This document shows, in pieces, positions 16,796 to 24,526 of a DNA stretch of 64,000 nucleotides (the first letter of the stretch is position 1; every line of letters starts with the position of its first letter). Source of the DNA: Acidobacteriota bacterium (GTDB taxonomy: Bacteria; Acidobacteriota; Terriglobia; Bryobacterales; Bryobacteraceae). A model generated the notes under the pieces. It saw only the letters and a list, made by a program, of their open reading frames with translations. It did not search any database and was not told the origin of the DNA. The stretch covers positions 184,737 to 248,736 of the forward strand of contig JAFKEE010000018.1 of assembly GCA_017307505.1 (NCBI GenBank). Reading direction: 5' to 3'. The translations under genes and the position numbers were made by a program.

Positions 16796-17290
16796 ATGGC
16801 CCTGTGGCCCGCCAAACCGGAAGAACCCGCCACGAACCCCCACCGTGAGGGAGGGGTCCCCCGCGCTGCGAACCGCGCACGTTAGTAAGCGGGCGCCCGT
16901 TCCCCAGCGTCATCACCGGAGCCCCACAGCCCTGCGGGCCGCGAAACCGCAGGAAAGCCCCGCTAGAGCGGCCCAAACGGTAAGGCGGACCCCCTGGTCT
17001 GCGGTCGACCCCCAGGTCGACCACGCGGAGCCGCATCGTCGCCTCAGCGGCCTGACTTTCTATCGAATCCGCATGGCCCTGCGGTCCGCCAAATTCGATT
17101 AAAGCCTCATGGCCACTCCCGTTGGGAAGGCGGACCCCTGGTCCGCAGTCGACCCCCTGGTCGACTACCCGGCTGTAGACCCGTCGCCGCCGCCTCTGAC
17201 GTTCACCGGAATCCCGCATGGCCCTGCGGGCTGCCAAGCGAGAGGCATTTGCGGCCCAAGCCCCAGTCCCAGAGCGATAGCGACGGGCTA
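16796..17290. repeat. Modular repeat block, degenerate 145-base tandem units (non-coding)
   Basis: The 745 bases between the ADOP gene and the WG-repeat gene (16735-17479) hold no convincing gene. ATGGCCCTG(C)GG-type units followed by CCGCCAAA-like sequence recur near 16796, 16926, 17073 and 17218 (spacings 130, 147, 145). GGCGGACCCC..GGTCCGC plus a GTCGACC..GGTCGAC hairpin recur at 16984-17028 and 17129-17170 (145 apart). An upstream module near 16840-16880 contains GTGAGGGAGGGGTCCCC and GCTGCGAACCGCG. A downstream module at 17262-17290 contains CCCAGTCCCAGAGCG and AGCGACGGGCT. The same modules, in the same order and orientation, occur at 25376-26132. Confidence 0.75.
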
Positions 17291-17479
17291 GCTCGGGCGT
17301 CTTCACCGGAGTGGCCCACGGACACCCACCCGACCTCCGCAATGCAGGCAACACCCGAAAAGAACCCTAAAACCAGCCAAACCCAACCCCCAACCCCGGA
17401 GCCGCGCCGATCCGATCACCGCACTCCCCCGTAAGTGCCCAGGGGAACTTACCCTCCATCGCGGGTGTCAGATTCAGAG

Positions 17480-18667
17480 ATGATCAGCCGGATCATTACC
17501 CTCGCGATATGGGCCGTCGCCGCCTGTTGGGCCTGCTCGGTCAGCCCCGACCTCGCAAGACGCCCCGGAGCCGGCCCGCTCTTCAAAATCTATCGCGCGG
17601 GCAAGTTCGGCTTCATGGACAACCACGGCAACGTCGTCATTGAACCCCGCTTCGACGAGGCGCGCGACTTCTTTCACGGGCGCGCCGCCGTTCACTGGAA
17701 AGGCAAGGTCGGTTTCGTGAACGAGCAGGGTCAGATGGCGATCCCGGCCCGCTTCGACGACGCGCGCGATTTCCTGGAGGAACTGGCGCCGGTCCGCCTC
17801 GGACGCCTCTGGGGCTACATCGACACGAACGGCACGATGGTCATCCAGCCGCAATTCCAGGCGGCCGCGGAGTTCCGCGAGGGATTGGCACGGTTCTATG
17901 TCTGGAACACCATCACCCTCAACCATCGCGGAAGCAAAACCAAATTCACCAGGGACACCGCGCCCGAGTACGCCTTCCAGCCGCCCCATGAGGATCCCTG
18001 CGGTTCCCCTCGCGGCGACGACGGAAGGTTCGGGTTCATCGACAAGCGCGGCGCCGTCGTGATCCAGCCCAACTTCAGCGACGCCGGCGAATTCCACGAA
18101 GGCTTGGCCACCGTCTGTCTGCCAGAGTCTCGTGACTCCGCCTCGCCCAGGTGCACAGTCATCGACCGGCGGGGGAACCTGGTCTTCCCCATCACCACGC
18201 GGGCCGTCGGAGAATTCTCCGAGGGGCTCGCCACATTCACGGTGGGCAAGTACCACGGCTTTCTCGACAGAACCGGGCGTGTCGCAATTGAGCCGCAATA
18301 CGAGTTCGCGGGGGACTTCCACGATGGTCTGGCCCGCGTGAGACAGGAATGGAAGTGGGGTTATATCGACACCAGAGGGCAGCAGGTGATCCCTCTTCAG
18401 TATCGGAGCGCGTGGGATTTTTCGGAAGGAATCGGCGTGGCCTGCAATTCCGTCTGCACGTACATCGACCGCACGGGCAGCCGGGTGTTCCCGATATTCG
18501 GCAGCACATTCTGGGGTTTTTCTGGTGGTCTGGCGCCAGTCATGGAGAACCAGTTGTTCACCTGGCAGGGTCTGTGGATGCAACTTCGAAACCGCCTCCT
18601 CCGCCAGGAGCCTGGAGTGGTCTACATCGATAAATCCGGCAGCATCGTAGGCTTCTACGGACGATAG
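17480..18667 (+). CDS. WG-repeat lipoprotein
   Basis: A 395-residue exported protein made of WG (KWG-type) repeats, each about 40-50 residues with a WGYID or FGFID turn: KFGFMDNHGNVVIEPRFDEA, VGFVNEQGQMAIPARFD, WGYIDTNGTMVIQPQFQ, FGFIDKRGAVVIQPNF, HGFLDRTGRVAIEPQYE and WGYIDTRGQQVIPLQY. The repeats build a beta-structure presumed to bind other molecules. The N-terminus has a hydrophobic signal with VAAC at residue 15, a probable lipobox. I chose the ATG at 17480; a GTG fifteen codons upstream is possible, and neither has a strong ribosome site. Function is not known for most family members. Confidence 0.85.
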   Translation: MISRIITLAIWAVAACWACSVSPDLARRPGAGPLFKIYRAGKFGFMDNHGNVVIEPRFDEARDFFHGRAAVHWKGKVGFVNEQGQMAIPARFDDARDFLEELAPVRLGRLWGYIDTNGTMVIQPQFQAAAEFREGLARFYVWNTITLNHRGSKTKFTRDTAPEYAFQPPHEDPCGSPRGDDGRFGFIDKRGAVVIQPNFSDAGEFHEGLATVCLPESRDSASPRCTVIDRRGNLVFPITTRAVGEFSEGLATFTVGKYHGFLDRTGRVAIEPQYEFAGDFHDGLARVRQEWKWGYIDTRGQQVIPLQYRSAWDFSEGIGVACNSVCTYIDRTGSRVFPIFGSTFWGFSGGLAPVMENQLFTWQGLWMQLRNRLLRQEPGVVYIDKSGSIVGFYGR

Positions 18668-18744
18668 GTCACGCTGCTCCGCTGCGAAAACCAGCCCGCT
18701 GCGCCCCGCTGTCCGCAACCCCTCGGGTATGCTACTTTGCCCAC

Positions 18745-19836
18745 ATGGCGACCGGCACGGCCAATCCGATCACCAAAGCCGAGAAGTTCCGCGCGCGGGT
18801 CATCCACTCCGCCGAACAGGCGCTGGCCGCCCACGGCTACGTCGCGCCCCTGGACGTCTTCCTGGGGACCGGACTCCTGGTGCCGTCCCACATCGATGCC
18901 TGGCGCAAGGGCCGCATCGACAATCTGGAGTCGCTGGTCCAGGGCAGCGCGCAGAAACAAATGTTCCTGCGCCAGACCCTCGAGGCTTGGGCTCGCGAGT
19001 ACAGCCTCGTCGCCACCGAGACCCGCTATACGCGGTCCTCCCGCGATGGCGGCACGGAACTGCGCTTCTCCATCGATGGCGATCCGGAGGAGGAGAGGTT
19101 TATACGCACCCACTACCTGCCCGCTGCGACGTCGGAGAAGCAAAAGGAGAAGGTCACCGCGAAACTCAACCGGGTGGAGCCGCCGGTGGTGTTCCAGATC
19201 CTGCGCGACTCCGAGTGTTCGGAGTGTGGCGCTAAAGTGGACTCCGGCTCGCTGCTCTTCATGGAGGCCCAGCAGCCTCTCTGCCTGGCCTGCGCCAAGC
19301 TGGACGAACTGGAATACCTGGAAGCTGGAGACGCGGCCCTCACGCGGCGTTCCACAAAGTACAGCAACTGCACTGCCGTCGTCGTCCGCTTCAGCCGCTC
19401 CCGCGGCCGCTATGAACGGCAGGGGATCCTCGTCGAGCCCGCCGCTCTGGAACGCGCCGAACAGGAGTGTGCCGCCGATGCCGGTCAGCGCGCCAAAGCC
19501 CGCGCCGCCGGAGCCGTGCAGCGCGAGAAAGAGGACCACGATTTCGTCCAGCGCCTCACCCGGCAGATCCTCGTCCTCTTCCCCGGTTGCCCGCCCCGCG
19601 AGGCTGAACGCATCGCCGCCCATACCGCCGTCCGGGGCAGCGGCCGCGTGGGCCGCACCGCCGCCGCCCGCAACTTGGACGATCGCGCCCTGCACGCTGC
19701 CGTCGCGGCCGCCGTTCGTCACAACCATACCGATTACGACGAGCGCCTCTCCGCCGGCGCCGACCGTGAGTCTGCGCGTGCAATCGTCGGCCCGCAGATC
19801 CAACGGATCCTGGACGCGTGGCGCGGCGCGGACTAG
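18745..19836 (+). CDS. DUF2293 domain protein
   Basis: A 363-residue cytoplasmic protein. The last 90 residues (FPGCPPREAERIAAHTAVRGSGRVGRT and NLDDRALHAAVAAAVRHNHTDYDERL) match DUF2293, a domain found widely with unknown activity. A central zinc-ribbon-like pair is visible as CSECG (about residue 155) and CLACA (about 178), so a bound metal is likely. The N-terminal part is helical (AEKFRARVIHSAEQALAAHGYVAPLDVFLGTGLLVP) and resembles domains that bind DNA or RNA only loosely. The gene is convergent with ADOP pair 2; the gap 19837-20000 shows nothing recognisable. Confidence 0.8.
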   Translation: MATGTANPITKAEKFRARVIHSAEQALAAHGYVAPLDVFLGTGLLVPSHIDAWRKGRIDNLESLVQGSAQKQMFLRQTLEAWAREYSLVATETRYTRSSRDGGTELRFSIDGDPEEERFIRTHYLPAATSEKQKEKVTAKLNRVEPPVVFQILRDSECSECGAKVDSGSLLFMEAQQPLCLACAKLDELEYLEAGDAALTRRSTKYSNCTAVVVRFSRSRGRYERQGILVEPAALERAEQECAADAGQRAKARAAGAVQREKEDHDFVQRLTRQILVLFPGCPPREAERIAAHTAVRGSGRVGRTAAARNLDDRALHAAVAAAVRHNHTDYDERLSAGADRESARAIVGPQIQRILDAWRGAD

Positions 19837-20000
19837 CCGCAGCCACAAGCCGCTTGCCTTCCCTCTCACGGCGCCGCAATGCTTCAGGGTCAGGAGGCCG
19901 CGCACCTCAACACACACAGAGTTCCATCCTCAAAGCCTGAGGCGGTTGCGCGCTGTGGATGGCATCATCCACCTGGTTACCCGGCAATCCGGCACACGGG

Positions 20001-22667
20001 TCACTCCCAGCGCAGCGTCTTCATCGGCTCGATCCGCGTGGCCCGCCGCGCCGGAGCCCAGCAAGCCAGTAGAGCCACTCCCACGAACAACACCGCCACG
20101 GCGATGAGCGTCCCCGGGTCGTTCGGCTCCACCTCGTACAAAAAGGATCGCAGCACCCGCGAGAACGCCAGCGCTCCGGCCAGACCTGCCGCCAGGCCGC
20201 CCGCGATCAGGCGCAGGCCGTCGGACAGAATCAGCGACCGGATTTCGCCTCGGCCGGCCCCCACCGCGGTCCGAATCGCAATCTCATGCCGGCGCGAGGC
20301 TACCGACAACGACAGCACGCCGTAGATGCCGACCAGCGTCAGCAGACAGCCAACCCCGGCGAAGCCAATCAGCAACCTCATGGCGAACGTGCGGCTCGCC
20401 AGCGAATCGTCGCGGATCTGGTCGAGCGTCTGGATGTGCTCCACCGCGGCATTCGGATTGACCGCGCGGAGGGCGGACCGGACAGCGGACGCCATCGCCA
20501 GCGGCTCGGTCTTGGTGCGAATCAGCAGATGTTTGGAGTAGGCGGAGTACTGCCAGAACGAGCCGTAGATCTCCGGCGCCGCGTGCAGCGTCAGGTCGTC
20601 CGTGCGGCCGTTCGCCACAACACCGACGATCGTGTTGGCCGGCTTATCCGGCCCGTTCATCCAGATTCTCTTGCCCAGAGCGGCCGTGCCGGGGAAGTAA
20701 CGGTCGGTGAAAGCCTGGTTGACGATCGCGACCGGCGGTGCCTGACCGTCGTCGTTCGAGCGGAAATCACGACCCTCCACCAGCGGCAGGCCGAGCATGG
20801 CGAAATAGCCCGGTGTGATCGAACGCAGCGGAAGCTCGGTCGCCTCCTTCGCACTGGCCGGCAGCGGCTGGCCTTCAATGATCACGCGCATCGGCCAGTT
20901 GTTACCGGTCAGCGGAACGCCCCAGGCATAGGCGGCCTGCTCCACGCCCGGCAATGCCTGCACGCGCGCCAGCGAACTCCGGTGAAAGTCGTCGGCTTTC
21001 ATCTGCACCGAAGTGACGCTCATGGTGAGAATGCGCGCGGTGTCGTAGCCGGAAGCCGTGTGCGCAATGTTGAGCATGGTGCGGATCAGCAGCCCCGCGC
21101 CGGCCAGCAGGACCAGCGTCAACGCCGTCTGCGCCATCGTCACCCCTCGCAGCAGCCTGCGTTCGCCGCGGCCCGCGGTGGCCTTGGGGCCCGCGCCCTT
21201 CAGCACTTCGTTCGGATCCAGGCGCGAGGCGCGCCATGCGGGGAAGAGGCCGGCGAGTAGGGCCGCCAGCAGCGCCAGGCCCAGGCCGAAGAGAAGCACC
21301 GGCCAGCCCGTGGTCACGGCGTCGAGCCTCGGCACCGCGTGTCCGCCGATCAGCTGGAACGTGCGCACCGCGCCAAACGCGAGGCCCGCTCCAAGAGTTC
21401 CGCCGGCCAGCGCAAGCACAAGGCATTCTGTAGAGGCCTGGCGGAAGAGCCCGGCCCGGCCGCCGCCCAGGGCGGCGCGCACCGCATACTCCCGCTGGCG
21501 CCCCAAACCGCGCAGCAGCAGCAGGGCCGCTACGTTTCCGCAGGCAATCAGCAGCACCAGCGCCGCGGCCCCGAAGAGCGGCAGCAGGATGCGCTCGCCA
21601 TCGCGATTGTACTCGGAGGTGAGCGATTGAACGTTCGGCGTGAAGCCCGCGAAGTCGGGGTTCGTCTGGGCCTGCTGCTCGGTCAGCAGGGTGAGTTCGG
21701 CCTGCGCCTGCGCCGCTTGGAACCCCGGAGCCAGGCGGGCGACGATATTCCATCGCGGCCGTTTGAGTTCTTCCGCCTCCGAGCTGGGCGCGTACGGTGC
21801 CCAAATGTCCACCAGTCCGTTCTCGTCGTAGTTCGGCTCCTGCGCCACGTCGGGCGCAGGCAGGAATCGGACACCCGGCGGCATGACGCCGATGATCTGA
21901 ACCGGAGCCTTCTGGCGGTTGATGCGGACGGTTTGCCCCAGGATGTTGGGATCGCCGCCGAACCGGCGCTGCCACAGCTGATAGCCGATCAGCACGACCG
22001 GCGTGGCCGAGGGGCTGGCGTCCGAAGCAGCGAACTTGCGGCCGAGCATCGGTTCTATGCCTGCGACCGCGAAGTACTCGGGCGTCACCACCATACCTTG
22101 AAAGGACTCCGCGCCATCCGGCAGGATCAGGAAGTCGAAGACCCAGCGGTAAGCGGCAATGGACTGGATCGACTGCGCCGAGCGCTGCCACTCCAGCCAC
22201 TGCGCCGCGGCCCAGGGCCGCGCCCGCTCCTGCTGCTGGCCGTCTGTGCGCGCGGACGGGATGAGGACCAGCCGAGCCGCCTCGCGGTAGGGCGGCGGCG
22301 TGAGCAGGACGCCCCGGATCAGGCTGAAGACCGCCGCCGTTGCCCCGATCCCGATGGCCAGCGTCAACACGGTCACGGCCACAAAGCCCGGTGTGCGGGC
22401 TAGCGTCCGCGCGGCAATCCGGAAGTCGCGCGCCGCCGTCTCGATCCACTGCACGCTTCTCCGGTCCCGGTGTTCTTCTTTCATCTGCTCAATGCCTCCG
22501 AATCTCTGCCGTGCCGCCCAGCGGGCCTCTTCCGCCGGCAGTCCCGACGCCCGTGCATCCAGCTCTGCCATCTCCAGGTGCGCTTCGAGCTCTGCTTCCA
22601 GGTCCTGGTCTAGCCTCCGCCGCCGGACATGGGCCAGCACCCGCTCGATTCGGCCGCGCCAACTCAC
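20001..22667 (-). CDS. ABC transporter permease, ADOP family (pair 2)
   Basis: An 888-residue permease with the same plan as the other two ADOP proteins here: helical prefix (LDQDLEAELEAHLEMAELDARASG), first membrane segment (FVAVTVLTLAIGIGATAAVFSLIRG), MacB core, and an FtsX domain beginning LLPLFGAAALVLLIACGNVAALLLLRGLGRQREYAVRAALGG. A second core and FtsX domain end at ACWAPARRATRIEPMKTLRWE. I chose the GTG at 22667, whose GTGA overlaps the stop of the upstream PadR gene, implying coupled translation; the frame stays open further but has no better start. No ATPase gene is adjacent. The substrate is unknown. Confidence 0.9.
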   Translation of the reverse strand: MSWRGRIERVLAHVRRRRLDQDLEAELEAHLEMAELDARASGLPAEEARWAARQRFGGIEQMKEEHRDRRSVQWIETAARDFRIAARTLARTPGFVAVTVLTLAIGIGATAAVFSLIRGVLLTPPPYREAARLVLIPSARTDGQQQERARPWAAAQWLEWQRSAQSIQSIAAYRWVFDFLILPDGAESFQGMVVTPEYFAVAGIEPMLGRKFAASDASPSATPVVLIGYQLWQRRFGGDPNILGQTVRINRQKAPVQIIGVMPPGVRFLPAPDVAQEPNYDENGLVDIWAPYAPSSEAEELKRPRWNIVARLAPGFQAAQAQAELTLLTEQQAQTNPDFAGFTPNVQSLTSEYNRDGERILLPLFGAAALVLLIACGNVAALLLLRGLGRQREYAVRAALGGGRAGLFRQASTECLVLALAGGTLGAGLAFGAVRTFQLIGGHAVPRLDAVTTGWPVLLFGLGLALLAALLAGLFPAWRASRLDPNEVLKGAGPKATAGRGERRLLRGVTMAQTALTLVLLAGAGLLIRTMLNIAHTASGYDTARILTMSVTSVQMKADDFHRSSLARVQALPGVEQAAYAWGVPLTGNNWPMRVIIEGQPLPASAKEATELPLRSITPGYFAMLGLPLVEGRDFRSNDDGQAPPVAIVNQAFTDRYFPGTAALGKRIWMNGPDKPANTIVGVVANGRTDDLTLHAAPEIYGSFWQYSAYSKHLLIRTKTEPLAMASAVRSALRAVNPNAAVEHIQTLDQIRDDSLASRTFAMRLLIGFAGVGCLLTLVGIYGVLSLSVASRRHEIAIRTAVGAGRGEIRSLILSDGLRLIAGGLAAGLAGALAFSRVLRSFLYEVEPNDPGTLIAVAVLFVGVALLACWAPARRATRIEPMKTLRWE

Positions 22668-23017
22668 GGAGCCGCCTCCAGGAACCGCGCCACCAGCGCG
22701 TTGGCCTCCTCCCATTTCCGGACTTCGGCAGCCAACTGCTTCCCGCCGGCCTTGGTCAGGGAATAGAACTTCACCTTCCGGTTCGTCTCCGACAGGCCCC
22801 ACTCGGCCCGGATCCAGCCCTCCTGCTCCAGCCGGATCAACGCCGGATAGATGGCGCCCTGGCTTAACTTCAGCGCGTCGCCGGATACCTGCTCAATCCG
22901 CCGGGCGATGCGATAGCCGTTCATTGTCCCCATCGTCTCGAGGGTCTTCAGGACGAGCAGGTCCAGGGTTCCATAGGGAACTTCATTCCGTTGCTTAGAC
23001 ATGTCTACGTTAGACAT
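22664..23017 (-). CDS. PadR family transcriptional regulator (pair 2)
   Basis: A 117-residue PadR repressor: YGTLDLLVLKTLETMGTMNGYRIARRIEQ gives the first helices, LKLSQGAIYPALIRLEQEGWI the recognition part, and NRKVKFYSLTKAG the wing. It overlaps the permease gene by four bases. Two in-frame ATGs (23017 and 23002) lie in tandem copies of a 12-base palindrome. I chose the upstream one because it coincides with the predicted transcription start of the promoter at 23025-23053, which would make the message leaderless; no Shine-Dalgarno sequence is present. Autoregulation of the pair is strongly suggested. Confidence 0.88.
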   Translation of the reverse strand: MSNVDMSKQRNEVPYGTLDLLVLKTLETMGTMNGYRIARRIEQVSGDALKLSQGAIYPALIRLEQEGWIRAEWGLSETNRKVKFYSLTKAGGKQLAAEVRKWEEANALVARFLEAAP

Positions 23018-23053
23018 GTCTACAAATATGTGGCAACCCTTCCGGTCTGTCAA
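22996..23053 (-). promoter_or_regulatory. Promoter with tandem palindromic operator of PadR-ADOP pair 2
   Basis: TAGACATGTCTA is a perfect 12-base palindrome present twice, at 22996-23007 and 23011-23022, separated by three bases, so the centres are 15 bases apart. Directly upstream on the minus strand, TTGACA (complement of 23048-23053) and CATATT (complement of 23025-23030) are 17 bases apart. The palindromes therefore cover the transcription start and the first codons. Confidence 0.7.
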
Positions 23054-23147
23054 TGCTGTCGATAGAACCCGGGAGTCGTGTTTACCTGGGATAAACGCAG
23101 CGGGGGCTTTCGATCCTCCCCTTCGTCGGAGCCCGCCCCGGAACCGG

Positions 23148-24041
23148 TCAAAACACAGGAAATTCCGGCGGCAATGCTGCCTCCAGGTGGATGGGCTTCC
23201 CCGTAACGGGGTGACTGAACTTCAGAAACTGGGCGTGCAGGAAGTATCCGCCATCGCCGGGAAGGCCGGGCAGGTCTTCCAGGGGTTGGCCGGTTGCCCC
23301 GTACAACGGATCGCCAACCAGCGGATGGCCGATGGAGGCCAGATGGATCCGGATCTGGTGCGGGCGGCCCGAGTTCAGGCTCACGGCAAAAGTGGTCGCG
23401 TTGGCACTGCGGCCGATCACCTTGGCCACGGACTTCGACGCTTTCCCGCCTGCGTCGGCGGCCCACACGAGGCCCAGGCGCGGGTGCGGCACGAGCCCGA
23501 TCGGCGTGACGATCACATACTCATCTTCTTGCGCAATCCCTTGAGCCAGCGCCCGGTAGGTCTTCTCCACCTTGGGGCTATTCCAGTCCGCGGAGAGCCG
23601 CGAGGCCGCCTGCGAGGTCTTGGCGAACAGGACGATCCCCGTGGTACCCCGGCCCAACCGGTGGACCGGATTGGCAGCAGGGACCCGCTCCTGCACGAGG
23701 CGGAGGAGGGTGTTCTCCACAAAGCCGCCACCGGGCAGGGTAGGCAGCCCGCCGGGTTTGCTCACCGCCAGCACATGCGCGTCTTCATAGAGGACCTCAA
23801 ACGTCCGTGGACAGTCAGGCTCAACCCAAGGGGGCCGGTTCCAGACAAGCGTCTGTCCGGATTCGACTCGTTCCCTCCCGCTGGCAGGGATGCCGTTGAG
23901 AATCACTTCGCCTTGATTCAGTCTTTCCTGCCACACCTCCGCGGTGGAGTGGCTGTAAAGGCTGGCCAGGTGGGAGAGCAGGGTTTGCCCGTGATGCCGG
24001 CTGTCGATGACAGAGGTATAGGCATAACCCCGGTTGAGCAT
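23148..24041 (-). CDS. RluA-family pseudouridine synthase, usual catalytic Asp replaced by Gly
   Basis: A 297-residue homologue of RluA/RluD enzymes, which isomerise uridine in RNA. An S4-like start (QERLNQGEVILNG) is followed by the catalytic fold: EVLYEDAHVLAVSKPGGLPTLPGG near 82-104, then VHRLGRGTTGIVLFAK at 126-141, and GRPHQIRIHLASIGHPLVGDPLYG near 225. The usual motif is HRLD with the catalytic Asp; here residue 130 is Gly, encoded GGC. I recall plant PUS5-like relatives with HRLGRGTSG, so it may be a real subgroup rather than a decayed gene; the frame is otherwise intact. Activity is uncertain. Confidence 0.8.
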   Translation of the reverse strand: MLNRGYAYTSVIDSRHHGQTLLSHLASLYSHSTAEVWQERLNQGEVILNGIPASGRERVESGQTLVWNRPPWVEPDCPRTFEVLYEDAHVLAVSKPGGLPTLPGGGFVENTLLRLVQERVPAANPVHRLGRGTTGIVLFAKTSQAASRLSADWNSPKVEKTYRALAQGIAQEDEYVIVTPIGLVPHPRLGLVWAADAGGKASKSVAKVIGRSANATTFAVSLNSGRPHQIRIHLASIGHPLVGDPLYGATGQPLEDLPGLPGDGGYFLHAQFLKFSHPVTGKPIHLEAALPPEFPVF

Positions 24042-24172
24042 TCAGTTTGAGTGTAAGCCACAGCCTCTGCTGATGGCGGCCAAACGGAGGCAGCGGCCAG
24101 GATGCTGCAGCAAGCGGTGAAGTCCGAACAGGAGCAAGTGCAAAGAAAACTTCGACGGCGAGGTGGAATTCG

Positions 24173-24316
24173 CTACTCCTGCAGAATCCGCCCGTAAAGA
24201 TCTGGTTGTTTTTGGCTGAGTTCTGCGAGACGGTCACATGCTTTCAAAATAAAGCTAAATATCCCGTAAGCATTTGATAAGGAATGATTTGTGGACAGGT
24301 CACGATGCACCCACAT
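24173..24316 (-). CDS. Possible small protein or gene remnant (47 residues)
   Basis: This ATG-to-TAG frame lies in an AT-richer stretch of the 24042-24526 gap. The protein is MWVHRDLSTNHSLSN followed by a helix-like segment (NAYGIFSFILKACDRLAELS) and QKQPDLYGRILQE. AGGGG lies two bases before the ATG, which is too close for a good ribosome site. The composition looks protein-like and the codon use is AT-richer than its neighbours, so it may be the tail of a decayed or transferred gene. No family was recognised. Confidence 0.3.
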   Translation of the reverse strand: MWVHRDLSTNHSLSNAYGIFSFILKACDRLAELSQKQPDLYGRILQE

Positions 24317-24365
24317 GGCCCCTGATTTGGAGCTCGCCCACTATAATCCCGGCCCAAGGAGATTT

Positions 24366-24503
24366 ATGGAACGAAGCACAGGATCAGATCAGGCTCGAAC
24401 GAACGGACTAGTTGAGGGTCTACCCATCACCCCCGCAGCCAACGCGCACGCTTGGTGTTGCAGTCGTGCCGCACGCCAGGCCCTCAGGAGCACACCCCGC
24501 TGA
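24366..24503 (+). CDS. Possible leader peptide or small protein upstream of the repeat-tailed gene
   Basis: A 45-residue frame (starts MERSTGSDQARTNG, ends RQALRSTPR) with unusually good expression signals: TATAAT at 24342-24347 and AAGGAG at 24356-24361, four bases before the ATG. It ends 23 bases before the start of the larger gene at 24527, which lacks a clear ribosome site of its own. It could be a short upstream gene, a translated leader, or the surviving start of a disrupted gene. No family was recognised and no -35 element is convincing. Confidence 0.35.
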   Translation: MERSTGSDQARTNGLVEGLPITPAANAHAWCCSRAARQALRSTPR

Positions 24504-24526
24504 GCCGGGCCCACGGACCGTCTACC

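Noticed and set aside
16782-17354. A 190-codon minus-strand frame in the repeat block
   Set aside because: It is made of the repeat modules read in reverse and shows no domain. Its phrases are of the kind found in spurious frames over dispersed repeats.
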